Shown piece by piece: positions 38,697 through 46,903 of a stretch of 64,000 nt of DNA. The translations under genes were made by a program, and so were the position numbers. The notes beneath the pieces are model-generated. The model ran no database searches, was not told where the DNA came from, and worked only from the letters and a program-made list of their open reading frames with translations. The DNA is taken from NCBI RefSeq assembly GCF_020687165.1, contig NZ_JAJEQC010000005.1; one strand, written 5' to 3'. Position 1 is the first letter of the stretch; each line of letters begins with the position of its first letter. The DNA is from Hominenteromicrobium mulieris. Its GTDB lineage: Bacteria; Bacillota; Clostridia; Oscillospirales; Acutalibacteraceae.

Positions 38697-40556
38697 ATGA
38701 AAAATGGGAAACGGGCGGTAAGCTTTATTCTGGCGGTGGTGCTATTGTGCACATCGTTTGCAGGATGCGGCATGGTGCAGCAGGACAAGGCGTATTTGGA
38801 GCAGGTGGCGGCGGCCGTGACGGAGACGCAGAGCATTTTAAAGGACGTGGAAGCTGCGGCGGACGAGCTTTCCGGGCAGAGCAGCATTGTGTACGAGAAT
38901 TCTGTGAATGCAGAGGGCTTTGACGTGCTGGACGAGTATTATACTTTGTGCACGGAGAAACTAAACGCGCTTAACGACGCGGTGGGCGCGGTGCGGCAGC
39001 AGATGCAGAGCCTCGAGCGTTGCGACGCGCCGAAAACCGAAAAGGGCAAGGCTGTGGAAGCGGAGCAGAAGGCTTACTTTGAGGACGCACTTGAGGTGAT
39101 CGGCGGCATTCAGGAGGCGCTGACATTTTACACGGCGCAGTATGACGCTTTGCAGCCGCTTGTAACGGCTACGGTCGGCGACCGCAGCGACGAGCAGGCG
39201 TACCTCATTTCCGTTTACGAGGCGGCGGGCAATGTGAAAACGGCACTCAGTACGTTGGACACGCCGGAGTGGCTCAATGATCTGTGGCCGAAATACGTTG
39301 CGAACCTTGATGTGATGACGAAATACATGGAATCGCGCTCGTGGGGCCTTGCGTGGTCGGACGTTTTGAGACTGTATTCCGCAAACCAGCTTATCTCGCG
39401 CGTGGGCATTACTTCCGGGCGGCACGAGGAGACGATGTTCGATTTATACAGCCGCGAATATAACCACGCCGCGTTTTTGCTCGATGAGAACCTTGACGCG
39501 TATGCGGATGAGATCCTGGCGGCCTGCGAGGGCGGCAAAGATGTTGGCGCGTATGACGCGCAGGCGCCGATCGTGTTCTCGGACTACTCGACCGTGGAGG
39601 AGATTTTTCCGAATTTGTACCCCTCGATGGATTCGGCGATCAACCTGCTTTTATATACGGACAAGGGCTACACCGACGTGATGGTGACGGCGGAAATTGC
39701 GGGCTTTACGCAGAAATATGAGCAGAAAGTGACACTGACGCCGAAGATGACGTATTTGATGATTAAGCCGCCGGTGCTCACCGATATGCCCGACCTTTCA
39801 ACGACGAAGGACACGCAGATGACGCTGCGCGTGGAAAACACGATCACGGGCGAGGCGATTATTCAGGAGACGAAGAACATTGAGCTGCACAGCGTATACG
39901 ATTATAAAAATTACAGCGATGAATTCGGCATCATCCAGAACGACAACATCTTGGCGTGGATGACGCCGGAAACGGACGGCATTTTGCAGGTGCGCCGTAA
40001 TGCGGTATCGTGGCTGGAGCAAAGCTTCGGCACGGAATACGGTATGCTGCCGGGGTATCAGCCGGCGTACGGCTTTACGTCCGACCAAGGCGCGTACATC
40101 ACGTATTATCAGGTGGCGGCGATACAGAGCGCCATCAGCAGCATGGGCGTACGCTACAACATGGGGCCGTATTCGTTCAGTGCGAGCCAGCGCGTTTTGA
40201 TGCCCGACGCAGTTTTAGAGAACGGCTCCGGAATTTGCATCGAAACGGCGGTTTTAATGGCGAGCGTGCTGGAATCCGCAAGCATGCACGCGATGATTGT
40301 GTTCACGCCGGGACACGCGCAGACAGCGGTGGAAACGTGGAGCGGATCCGGGCAATACTTCCTCATTGAGACGACGATGCTGCCGTTTACGGCGACGCAG
40401 GACGCGCTGCAGTCGCTCATTCAGCCACTGAGCGCGGAGGAATGGGCGAACTACTTGTACAACAAGGAGCAGGAGGCGCAGCAATCCGGCGGCATGGTGT
40501 ATGTAGTGGATTGCGATTTGGCACCGGTGCTGAACATTCAGGGATTAAACTACTGA
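38697..40556 (+). CDS. Lipoprotein with transglutaminase-like C-terminal domain
   Basis: A 619-residue lipoprotein: signal peptide with lipobox FAGC (Cys24), then a long helical region (about 30-300) with many Ala, Glu and Gln, then mixed domains. Residues about 500-600 hold what looks like a transglutaminase/papain-like triad: Cys in GSGICIETAVLMASVLES, His in FTPGHAQTAVET and acidic ILIE-type position in YFLIETTML. That fold acts as protease or cross-linker outside the cell; activity here is inference. GGGGGA precedes the ATG. A second lipoprotein gene follows 10 bases downstream in the same operon. Confidence 0.75.
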   Translation: MKNGKRAVSFILAVVLLCTSFAGCGMVQQDKAYLEQVAAAVTETQSILKDVEAAADELSGQSSIVYENSVNAEGFDVLDEYYTLCTEKLNALNDAVGAVRQQMQSLERCDAPKTEKGKAVEAEQKAYFEDALEVIGGIQEALTFYTAQYDALQPLVTATVGDRSDEQAYLISVYEAAGNVKTALSTLDTPEWLNDLWPKYVANLDVMTKYMESRSWGLAWSDVLRLYSANQLISRVGITSGRHEETMFDLYSREYNHAAFLLDENLDAYADEILAACEGGKDVGAYDAQAPIVFSDYSTVEEIFPNLYPSMDSAINLLLYTDKGYTDVMVTAEIAGFTQKYEQKVTLTPKMTYLMIKPPVLTDMPDLSTTKDTQMTLRVENTITGEAIIQETKNIELHSVYDYKNYSDEFGIIQNDNILAWMTPETDGILQVRRNAVSWLEQSFGTEYGMLPGYQPAYGFTSDQGAYITYYQVAAIQSAISSMGVRYNMGPYSFSASQRVLMPDAVLENGSGICIETAVLMASVLESASMHAMIVFTPGHAQTAVETWSGSGQYFLIETTMLPFTATQDALQSLIQPLSAEEWANYLYNKEQEAQQSGGMVYVVDCDLAPVLNIQGLNY

Positions 40557-40566
40557 GGAGACAAAC

Positions 40567-41853
40567 ATGACACGAACGAAACGAATGACGGCGGCTGTGC
40601 TGACGCTTGTATTGCTTTTGAATTTTGCGGGCTGCGGCGCGAAAAACACGCTGTTTGACCGAGTGAGCGGCGCGGGAAAATTTGCGGCGGAAAGCCTGAC
40701 GATTTACGAAGAAAAAGAAAGCTTTGCGGCGGAACCGAAAACGGTGCGGGACGCAAAGCAAGCGGAAGTAATTTTTGGCGCGTTGAAAGATGTGACGCTC
40801 GGCGAAGTTGTAAAGACGGACGACAAATACACGCGGTATATTTTTACATTTGCGGACGCAAGCGGCAGCAAAATGAGCTTTACGCTGCGTGAGGACGGGT
40901 GTGTTGTATTAGGCGGCAAGACATATGATGCGCTCGGCACGGACACGGTGTTTGAGGCGGCGGGGATAGACCCGGACGAGGAGACGGCGGAATCAAAAAC
41001 GGAAGCGTCCTCCGAAGCTTCAAATGCGCAGACGGAGCCTGAAGTGACGCCCGAGCCGGAAGTGACCGTGACCCCGGAGCCGACGGCGGAACCGACACCT
41101 GAAGCGACGTACACGTTGGTTGATTACGACGGCGGGGTGTTTACGATGCAGCTGCCGCAGGGGTGGCAGATTATAACCGGCGGCGAATACGCGGGCTATT
41201 CCATCCGCGCGTGGGACCCGAATGACCCGGATGTGCAGATCTTCTATTACGGTGAGCTTGGCCCGTACTTTAAGAGTGCGGAAGCGAAGGCGCAGTATCA
41301 ATCGATGAGCACGAGCAATGACCCGCTGACATATTTGCCGGTGCTGGAGGACCCGACGCTTGCGGGGTGCTTAAACGCGATGGACGATTACCAAGACGCT
41401 TACGACGGCATCATGCCCCAGAGTTTTGCATTTGCAAAAATTCAAAACATGACAGTTTTGAGCGAAACGCCCATTACGACGCCGCTTGCAAGCTACGCGG
41501 TTTCGGAAGCTTCGATCTTAGCGAGCCTTACATCGGAAACAGGGGCGGCCTGCACGGGTATGTTTGAGGGCAGCATTTTAGACGCGGGCGGCTATGAAAT
41601 CAACGGTGTGGACGTGACGCCTTCACGCGGTGCCGCGAACATTTTCGGCATCATTGCGCCGGAGGGAAAATTTGAGACGGTGGCGCCGATCTTGATACAG
41701 TCTTTGACGAGCTTTACATTTACGGACGAGTACATTCAGGAAGCGATACGGCAGGGAAACATGCAGGCGGAAAACGCGGCCGAGGTTTCGCGCCGGAATA
41801 ACGAAATGATGGAGCGTGTTGTGAATGATTTTTGCGAATATATTCGGCAATAA
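40567..41853 (+). CDS. Lipoprotein with Pro/Thr/Glu-rich linker
   Basis: A 428-residue lipoprotein with lipobox FAGC (Cys23). An N-terminal domain (about 30-130) is followed by a flexible Glu/Pro/Thr linker (about 145-180, repeats of TPEPE/PTPE). The C-terminal domain (about 182-400) starts TLVDYDGGVFTMQLPQGWQI, a pattern seen in secreted proteins that anchor in the envelope. No catalytic motif is visible. GAGGAG lies six bases before the ATG. It is cotranscribed with the transglutaminase-like lipoprotein, suggesting joint action at the surface. Confidence 0.75.
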   Translation: MTRTKRMTAAVLTLVLLLNFAGCGAKNTLFDRVSGAGKFAAESLTIYEEKESFAAEPKTVRDAKQAEVIFGALKDVTLGEVVKTDDKYTRYIFTFADASGSKMSFTLREDGCVVLGGKTYDALGTDTVFEAAGIDPDEETAESKTEASSEASNAQTEPEVTPEPEVTVTPEPTAEPTPEATYTLVDYDGGVFTMQLPQGWQIITGGEYAGYSIRAWDPNDPDVQIFYYGELGPYFKSAEAKAQYQSMSTSNDPLTYLPVLEDPTLAGCLNAMDDYQDAYDGIMPQSFAFAKIQNMTVLSETPITTPLASYAVSEASILASLTSETGAACTGMFEGSILDAGGYEINGVDVTPSRGAANIFGIIAPEGKFETVAPILIQSLTSFTFTDEYIQEAIRQGNMQAENAAEVSRRNNEMMERVVNDFCEYIRQ

Positions 41854-41911
41854 ACGGCGATTAGCGCCGCGAACGTTGCAAAACGTTTAACCACGTTGAC
41901 GCGGGTGGCGG

Positions 41912-43648
41912 TTAATCCTCAACGTAAGGCAAGATCATGTTTTGGAAGGCGCTGAGCATTTTACTGTGGCGAATGACGAAATGGATGGCGGGGGCTTTGC
42001 TTTTGGACAGCATGACCCACTCGTTTTCGTGGATTTGAATTTGGATATTGCGGAACGCGGGTTTCTCCGCAAAACGGACGGTGTAGTTTAGGTGCTGTTC
42101 AGCGAATATTTTGGTGGCTTTAAGGTGCGCTGTGTATTCTTCATAGGTGTACGTGACGGTGTTTTCGATGAATGCGTTTGAAAGCGAGAGCGTGAGGGGG
42201 CTTGCCCGGAACGCTTCTTCGCTTACATGCGGGAGCTCGTCGATGACGGTGTTTACAGTGAGAATTTGCTCGATATTTTCCGTTTGCTGTTTGAGTGTGG
42301 CGTTGATGCTTTCTGCGTCTGCTGTCGACATGCCGCTGCGCTTTAGAATGCGTCCGAGCAGATCTTCCGGCATGGTATAAAGCGGCGGAGCGGAGAGAAT
42401 GTTTTGCCGTGCGCCGACGGTGGCTGCGTCGTTTTTGAGGAATGCGCGGAACAGATCGGCCTGTGGGGCTTTATAAATTTCCATTAAGGGCTGCGCTTTT
42501 TGCAGCAGGTGATCTGCGATGCGGCGGCTGTGCTGCACCTCTTCACGGTTATTCGTGAAATGGTAATGGCCGTCTTCGTGAAAGCCGTTTATGCACTCGC
42601 CGGTGAGCGCAGCGGCGCCGGAGACGTAATGAAAGTGGCAGTAGACGGTGTTCTGCACGCCTTTTAAGTAGTACGGCGAGACCTGCCCCGTCATGTAAAT
42701 GGGGATCCAGCTCTCTAACCCGAGCATCATTTCTTCAAACGGGCGGTCTATGTTGTGGATTATATCGAGATGCAGTCCTTTTCGGAGCGCGACGGCGATG
42801 CCGAACATCCATTTTTTACCGAAGTCGAGATCTTCCGCCATATCGGCCATGGGCATATCGCTGCACATGAAAACGGGGGCGGCGGATTTGGAAAGCGCGG
42901 TCGCCTTGAAAAAATCGAGCTCGCCCTGCTTCATTTCCTCTATGCCGTAGTAATTGCGCGAGGCAGGGAGTCGGAACGGGAGCGAAGGCACCTTAATCTC
43001 CTCAAAATGAATGGCTTCGATATATTCATTGAGGTCGAAGGTATCGAGATGCGCGAGAAATTTGGAGACGGACTCGGCATCGCGCTGCTTTGCGGTGCAC
43101 AGCCACTCCATGAGGAGCGCAGTGTAGTGCTCGGGCTTTGTAGGTTGCTCTGCGGATGTACCGACGAGCGCGCAGAGGGCTTCTTTTTGGTCGTTTTTCA
43201 GGCACCGCCTTGTGACATAGCGGCAGACCTGCGTGATGAATTCCTCTGTGTTTGCGGGTTTTCTCTGTCCGGAGCAGACGCGGGAGAGGTAGGATGCGTC
43301 GAAATTCATGGCGCGGGAAAGCTCTGCGTAGCTGATGCCGAATGCGGTGAGCAGGTTTTTAAGGTTTTGAACGGCGCTGTCAAAATCGGATTTTTCGGTG
43401 TGCAGGGAAGCGCGGAGGGTGCAGAGAACTTCGCCCTCCGAAAAGCCGGGAGAATAATCGCTTTCGGCGGCGATGGCGCAGATGCCCTGTGCGAGCCGCA
43501 GAAGCTGTTCGCTGTCCCTGCCGGGTTCGCGCTCGCCGGAGCGGTAGCGGCTGATGGCGGCATCCGATATGCCGGAGACGGCGGAAAGCGTTTTGGCGGA
43601 GCAGCCGAGTGTTTCGATATATAAATTGAGACGGTCACAAAATTTCAT
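41912..43648 (-). CDS. Tandem helix-turn-helix regulator with large unknown domain
   Basis: A 578-residue protein. Two XRE-like helix-turn-helix units are visible at about 5-60 (LGCSAKTLSAVSGISDAAISRYRSGEREP) and 90-140 (FGISYAELSRAMNFDASYLSRVCSGQRKP). The remaining 430 residues form a domain containing IHNIDRPFEEMMLGLESWIPIYMTGQVSPYYLKG and SGAAALTGECINGFHEDGHYHFT, a pattern I have seen in clostridial regulators without known function. GGAGGG lies seven bases before the ATG; a TATAAT -10 is at 43686-43681 on this strand. It is convergent with the lipoprotein pair. Confidence 0.8.
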   Translation of the reverse strand: MKFCDRLNLYIETLGCSAKTLSAVSGISDAAISRYRSGEREPGRDSEQLLRLAQGICAIAAESDYSPGFSEGEVLCTLRASLHTEKSDFDSAVQNLKNLLTAFGISYAELSRAMNFDASYLSRVCSGQRKPANTEEFITQVCRYVTRRCLKNDQKEALCALVGTSAEQPTKPEHYTALLMEWLCTAKQRDAESVSKFLAHLDTFDLNEYIEAIHFEEIKVPSLPFRLPASRNYYGIEEMKQGELDFFKATALSKSAAPVFMCSDMPMADMAEDLDFGKKWMFGIAVALRKGLHLDIIHNIDRPFEEMMLGLESWIPIYMTGQVSPYYLKGVQNTVYCHFHYVSGAAALTGECINGFHEDGHYHFTNNREEVQHSRRIADHLLQKAQPLMEIYKAPQADLFRAFLKNDAATVGARQNILSAPPLYTMPEDLLGRILKRSGMSTADAESINATLKQQTENIEQILTVNTVIDELPHVSEEAFRASPLTLSLSNAFIENTVTYTYEEYTAHLKATKIFAEQHLNYTVRFAEKPAFRNIQIQIHENEWVMLSKSKAPAIHFVIRHSKMLSAFQNMILPYVED

Positions 43649-43824
43649 GCGGGTTCCCTCCGTATGCTTGATTTAAGGCGATTATACCACGCTTCGACCG
43701 AAACCGCCATAAGAGAACGCAGTGGGTTTTGACATTTTCCGGCGTGTCAATGACCAAACCGGGAAAACGCTTTTTTCGGTTACGGTTGTTTGGTAGGATA
43801 GGGGATAGAAAAGGGGGCGGGAAA

Positions 43825-44268
43825 ATGAAGCGATGCGGTTTTATTTTGCTGTGTGCGCTGGTCGTTTTGTGCGTGCTGCTTGCGGGCTGCGAAGGAAAGA
43901 CGGCGGAAAGAAGCGAAGCCGGCGAGGTGTTTGCGTTTTGCGGCGGCGAAGCAGAGAATTTCGCAAAGACATTTGACGTGAATGAGATGAACTGCATGGA
44001 ATATCGCTACACGATGGACACGCCCGTTTTCTGCCGCATCACGGACAAGGCGGCGATGCAAACGATTTTTGACGCACTTTGCGAGATGAAAATCGGCGAA
44101 AGAACGGACATGCGTGCAACGGACAGCGAGCAGAGTTTGACGTTTGTGAAAACAGACGGCACGACGTGTATGATACGGTTTGAGCAGCGGAACCTGCTGT
44201 ATGAAGAAGACGCTTATCAACTGGAAAATGATGCGGCGCTTTGGAAGGCGCTGCGCGAAGTGAAATAG
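43825..44268 (+). CDS. Small lipoprotein
   Basis: A 147-residue lipoprotein: MKRCGFILLCALVVLCVLLAGC, lipobox LAGC with Cys22, then a compact domain with a beta-rich C-terminus (AMQTIFDALCEMKIGERTDM..., TFVKTDGTTCMIRFEQ). No family recognised. AAGGGGGCGG lies a few bases before the ATG at 43825; the longer in-frame reading from 43729 would hide the signal peptide. It lies 15 bases upstream of the zinc-ribbon gene and may share its transcript. Confidence 0.75.
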   Translation: MKRCGFILLCALVVLCVLLAGCEGKTAERSEAGEVFAFCGGEAENFAKTFDVNEMNCMEYRYTMDTPVFCRITDKAAMQTIFDALCEMKIGERTDMRATDSEQSLTFVKTDGTTCMIRFEQRNLLYEEDAYQLENDAALWKALREVK

Positions 44269-44283
44269 AAATGGGGGAACGAC

Positions 44284-44880
44284 ATGAAAGAATCGAGAGT
44301 ATTTGAGCTGAACCAAGCGACCGCAGAGCAGGTTTTGGAGGCTGTGACGACGTTTTTGCGCGGCGAAAAGAGCATGGAGGTGCAGAGCGTGGCGACACCG
44401 AACGGGTACCTCATTCAGGCGGCGCAGGCCGATACGCTGCGCACGCTTTCCGGCATGAAGCTGGCGACGACGGTGGAGCTCACGGTAAACGGCACGCAGC
44501 TCAATGTGACGCTCGGCGAGGGCCAGTGGGCGGACAAGCTGGGCGCGGGCGCTGTGGGGCTTTTTCTGCTGTGGCCGCTGGCGGTAACGGCGGGCATCGG
44601 CGCGTATAAGCAGAAAAAGCTGCCGAGCGAGATTTTTGAGGTGGTGTACCGCTGCACGATGGGCGAGCCAACGAGCTTCCGGACGGCGGGCGTACCCGTA
44701 AATGCGGCGCCGACAGCTCCGGCGGGGGCAGTCTGTCCGCAGTGCGGGGCGCAGATCTTCGCAAACGCGAGGTTTTGCAGCGCTTGCGGCGCAAAGCTAC
44801 AAACGGTGTGTCCGGGCTGCGGCGCGCCGGTAAAGCCGGGCAGTAAATTCTGCTCGGAATGCGGGCAGGCGCTCTCTTGA
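44284..44880 (+). CDS. Membrane-associated double zinc-ribbon protein
   Basis: A 198-residue protein. The N-terminal domain (about 1-85) is alpha/beta (MKESRVFELNQATAEQVLEAVTTFLR); a hydrophobic stretch (about 90-112, GAGAVGLFLLWPLAVTAGIGAYK) could enter the membrane. The C-terminus has two zinc ribbons, CPQCGAQIFANARFCSACGA and CPGCGAPVKPGSKFCSECGQ, each with two CxxC pairs. Similar ribbons end the SPFH protein at 51.2 kb. GGGGGA precedes the ATG. The role is unknown. Confidence 0.78.
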   Translation: MKESRVFELNQATAEQVLEAVTTFLRGEKSMEVQSVATPNGYLIQAAQADTLRTLSGMKLATTVELTVNGTQLNVTLGEGQWADKLGAGAVGLFLLWPLAVTAGIGAYKQKKLPSEIFEVVYRCTMGEPTSFRTAGVPVNAAPTAPAGAVCPQCGAQIFANARFCSACGAKLQTVCPGCGAPVKPGSKFCSECGQALS

Positions 44881-44892
44881 TTTATATATCCC

Positions 44893-44935
44893 AAAACGGC
44901 GGCGTGGAGCTTAGGCTTTGCGCCGCCGTTTTTTA
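44893..44935 (+). terminator. Terminator after the zinc-ribbon gene
   Basis: AAAACGGCGGCG (44893-44904) pairs with CGCCGCCGTTTT (44921-44932), followed by further T. Confidence 0.88.
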
Positions 44936-45017
44936 TGCGCATGTTTTGTACCGTGTGGAGTGAAGCGGTTGAAATCTTCGGCGAATTCTTGTATGATAAG
45001 GGAAAAGAAAGGCGGGG

Positions 45018-45560
45018 ATGAAGATGAATATTACGGTTTATCTCGGTGCGAACGCGGGCAATGACCCCAAGCTGCAAGAGGCGGTGGAGGCGCTCGGCAA
45101 GTGGATTGGCGAAAACGGGCATGACCTCATTTACGGCGGCTCAAAATGCGGGCTAATGGGGTCGATCGCCGAAAGCGTGCTGCAAAACGGCGGCAAAGTG
45201 ACCGGCGTGGAGCCGCAGTTTTTTGTGGACTCCGAGCTGCAGCACGACGGGCTGACGGAGCTTATTGTGACAAAGGACATGACGGACAGAAAGACGAAAA
45301 TGATTGAGCTCGGCGACGCGTTTATCGCGTTCCCGGGCGGCACGGGCACGCTGGAGGAAATTGCGGAAGTGATGTCGAAGGTATCGCTGAAGCATTTAGA
45401 CGCGCCGTGCATTCTTTATAATCTGAATGGATATTACAACGGGCTGAAGGCGCTTTTAGGCCATATGATCGAGATGGGGCTTTCGACCAAGGAGCGGCAA
45501 GAGGGCATTTATTTTGCCGACACATTAGATGAGATCGAACGCATTTTAGCGGAAAAGTGA
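45018..45560 (+). CDS. LOG family (TIGR00730) phosphoribohydrolase
   Basis: A 180-residue Rossmann-like protein of the Lonely Guy family, which splits nucleoside 5'-monophosphates to base and ribose 5-phosphate (cytokinin activation in plants and some microbes). It has MNITVYLGANAGN, DLIYGGSKCGLMGSIA, the DRKTKMIELGDAFIAFPGGTGTLEEI motif (PGGxGTxxE, catalytic Arg and Glu), and the C-terminal dimer region. AAAGG is five bases before ATG 45018; GGCGG is eight bases before ATG 45024, an equally possible start. Confidence 0.9.
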   Translation: MKMNITVYLGANAGNDPKLQEAVEALGKWIGENGHDLIYGGSKCGLMGSIAESVLQNGGKVTGVEPQFFVDSELQHDGLTELIVTKDMTDRKTKMIELGDAFIAFPGGTGTLEEIAEVMSKVSLKHLDAPCILYNLNGYYNGLKALLGHMIEMGLSTKERQEGIYFADTLDEIERILAEK

Positions 45561-45569
45561 GGGATATAC

Positions 45570-45671
45570 ATGCCGAATATTGTATGGAACGCGAAGGAAT
45601 ATCAGCAGAATTTTTCGTTTGTGCCGTCTTACGGCGAAGCGGTGACAGAGCTTATCACGAAGCCGCAGTGA
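45570..45671 (+). pseudogene. Remnant of a class I SAM-dependent methyltransferase
   Basis: A 33-codon frame, with AGGGA upstream, starts MPNIVWNAKEYQQNFSFVPSYG and ends at TGA 45669-45671. The WNA..Y..NFSFV..YG stretch is the typical N-terminus of small clostridial methyltransferases; their SAM-binding DLGCGNG motif should follow within 20 residues but is missing from all frames downstream. It follows the LOG stop by ten bases. Confidence 0.65.
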
Positions 45672-45702
45672 GCGAAAAAGCGACACCTGACGGTTTCCGG
45701 AC

Positions 45703-45731
45703 TTGTGCGGTGGGAGTTCGTCCGCTATAAT
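45703..45731 (+). promoter_or_regulatory. Promoter of the WYL regulator gene
   Basis: TTGTGC (45703-45708) and TATAAT (45726-45731) are 17 bases apart. Confidence 0.65.
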
Positions 45732-45764
45732 AAAAGCAGAACGAGCGCAAAGGAGTGCTGCTTT

Positions 45765-46784
45765 ATGGCAAAGACGAATAAGACACCGAAGGCGGAGGAC
45801 AACGCCGAGCTGCGGACGATCTCGCTTTTGAAAATTCTGAACACATACAGCGACGAAAACCACGAGCTTTCTACAAAAAACATTATGGATAAGCTCCAAA
45901 AGGAATGCGGCGTTACGGTGCATCGCACGACCGTCGGCAAGAACATCAAGCAGCTTGCGGACTGCGGCTTTGATATTTACACGCACAAGACGACGCAGAA
46001 CCGCTATTACCTTGCGAGCCGCTTATTTGAGATGCCGGAATTGAAGCTGCTTGCGGACGCGGTGGAATCTGCGGGATTCATCACCGAAAAGAAAAGCGAG
46101 GAGCTGATTGAAAAGCTTTGTCGGCTGACGAGCGTTTATGAGGCCGAGGTTTTGCAGGAGGGGTTTTGCGCGAACAACGGGAAATCCTGCAATGAGAGCA
46201 TTTACTACATTGCGGACACGATCAACGCGGCTATTGCAAAGCGGAAGAAAATTTCGTTTTACTATTTTCATTACGGTCCGGGCAAGAACCGTGTACTGAA
46301 AAACGACGGGAAGCCGTATGTTTTCAGCCCATATAAGCTTGTTTGGAATACAGATGAATATTACGTTGTGGGGTATTCCGACAAGCACGAAAAGCTTGTG
46401 AGCTTCCGCGTGGACCGCATTGACCGTTGTCCGGAGATTTTAGATGAGGACGCGGAGCCGCGGCCCGAAAAAGAGGAGTTGATGCGGCATATCCGCACGA
46501 TGACAAGCATGTATGACAGCCGTCGTGAGCGCGTGACGCTTTTGTGTGACAACGCGATGATGAATGCGGTGGTGGACGCATTCGGCGAAGATGTGGAAAC
46601 AAAGGCCTTTGGCGACGACGCGTTTACCGTGGAAACGGAGACGGCGGCAAGCCCTGTCTTTTACCGCTGGGTGTTCGGCTACGGTGGGAAAATCCGAATC
46701 ACGGAGCCGGAAAACGTGAAAAAGGAGTATGCCGAAATGGTGAAAAACGCTTTTGGAAATACGTGCGGCCGGTGCGGCGCGTAA
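45765..46784 (+). CDS. WYL domain-containing transcriptional regulator
   Basis: A 339-residue regulator. An N-terminal winged helix (about 15-85, LRTISLLKILNTYSDENHELSTKNIMDKLQKECG) is followed by the WYL domain (about 145-235: ISFYYFHYGPGKNRVLKNDGKPYVFSPYKLVWNTDEYYVVGYSDKHEKLVSFRVDRI), which binds nucleic acid or nucleotides, and a WCX-type tail. AAAGGAG lies nine bases before the ATG at 45765. It has its own promoter and terminator; no defence genes are adjacent, so its target is unknown. Confidence 0.9.
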   Translation: MAKTNKTPKAEDNAELRTISLLKILNTYSDENHELSTKNIMDKLQKECGVTVHRTTVGKNIKQLADCGFDIYTHKTTQNRYYLASRLFEMPELKLLADAVESAGFITEKKSEELIEKLCRLTSVYEAEVLQEGFCANNGKSCNESIYYIADTINAAIAKRKKISFYYFHYGPGKNRVLKNDGKPYVFSPYKLVWNTDEYYVVGYSDKHEKLVSFRVDRIDRCPEILDEDAEPRPEKEELMRHIRTMTSMYDSRRERVTLLCDNAMMNAVVDAFGEDVETKAFGDDAFTVETETAASPVFYRWVFGYGGKIRITEPENVKKEYAEMVKNAFGNTCGRCGA

Positions 46785-46797
46785 AGTAAACAGCAGT

Positions 46798-46840
46798 CCG
46801 ACCTTTGGCAGTTTGATGCACAAAGGTCGGGCCTTTTTTT
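46798..46840 (+). terminator. Terminator after the WYL regulator gene
   Basis: CCGACCTTTG (46798-46807) pairs with CAAAGGTCGG (46821-46830), followed by GCC and seven T. Confidence 0.85.
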
Positions 46841-46843
46841 GTG

Positions 46844-46872
46844 TTGAAGACGGAACGTGAATGTGCTATAAT
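46844..46872 (+). promoter_or_regulatory. Promoter of the GGDEF-histidine kinase hybrid gene
   Basis: TTGAAG (46844-46849) and TATAAT (46867-46872) are 17 bases apart, which rules out starts at or before 46871. Confidence 0.7.
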
Positions 46873-46903
46873 GAACCGTAAGATTTTGGGAAAGGGTCCG
46901 GCA

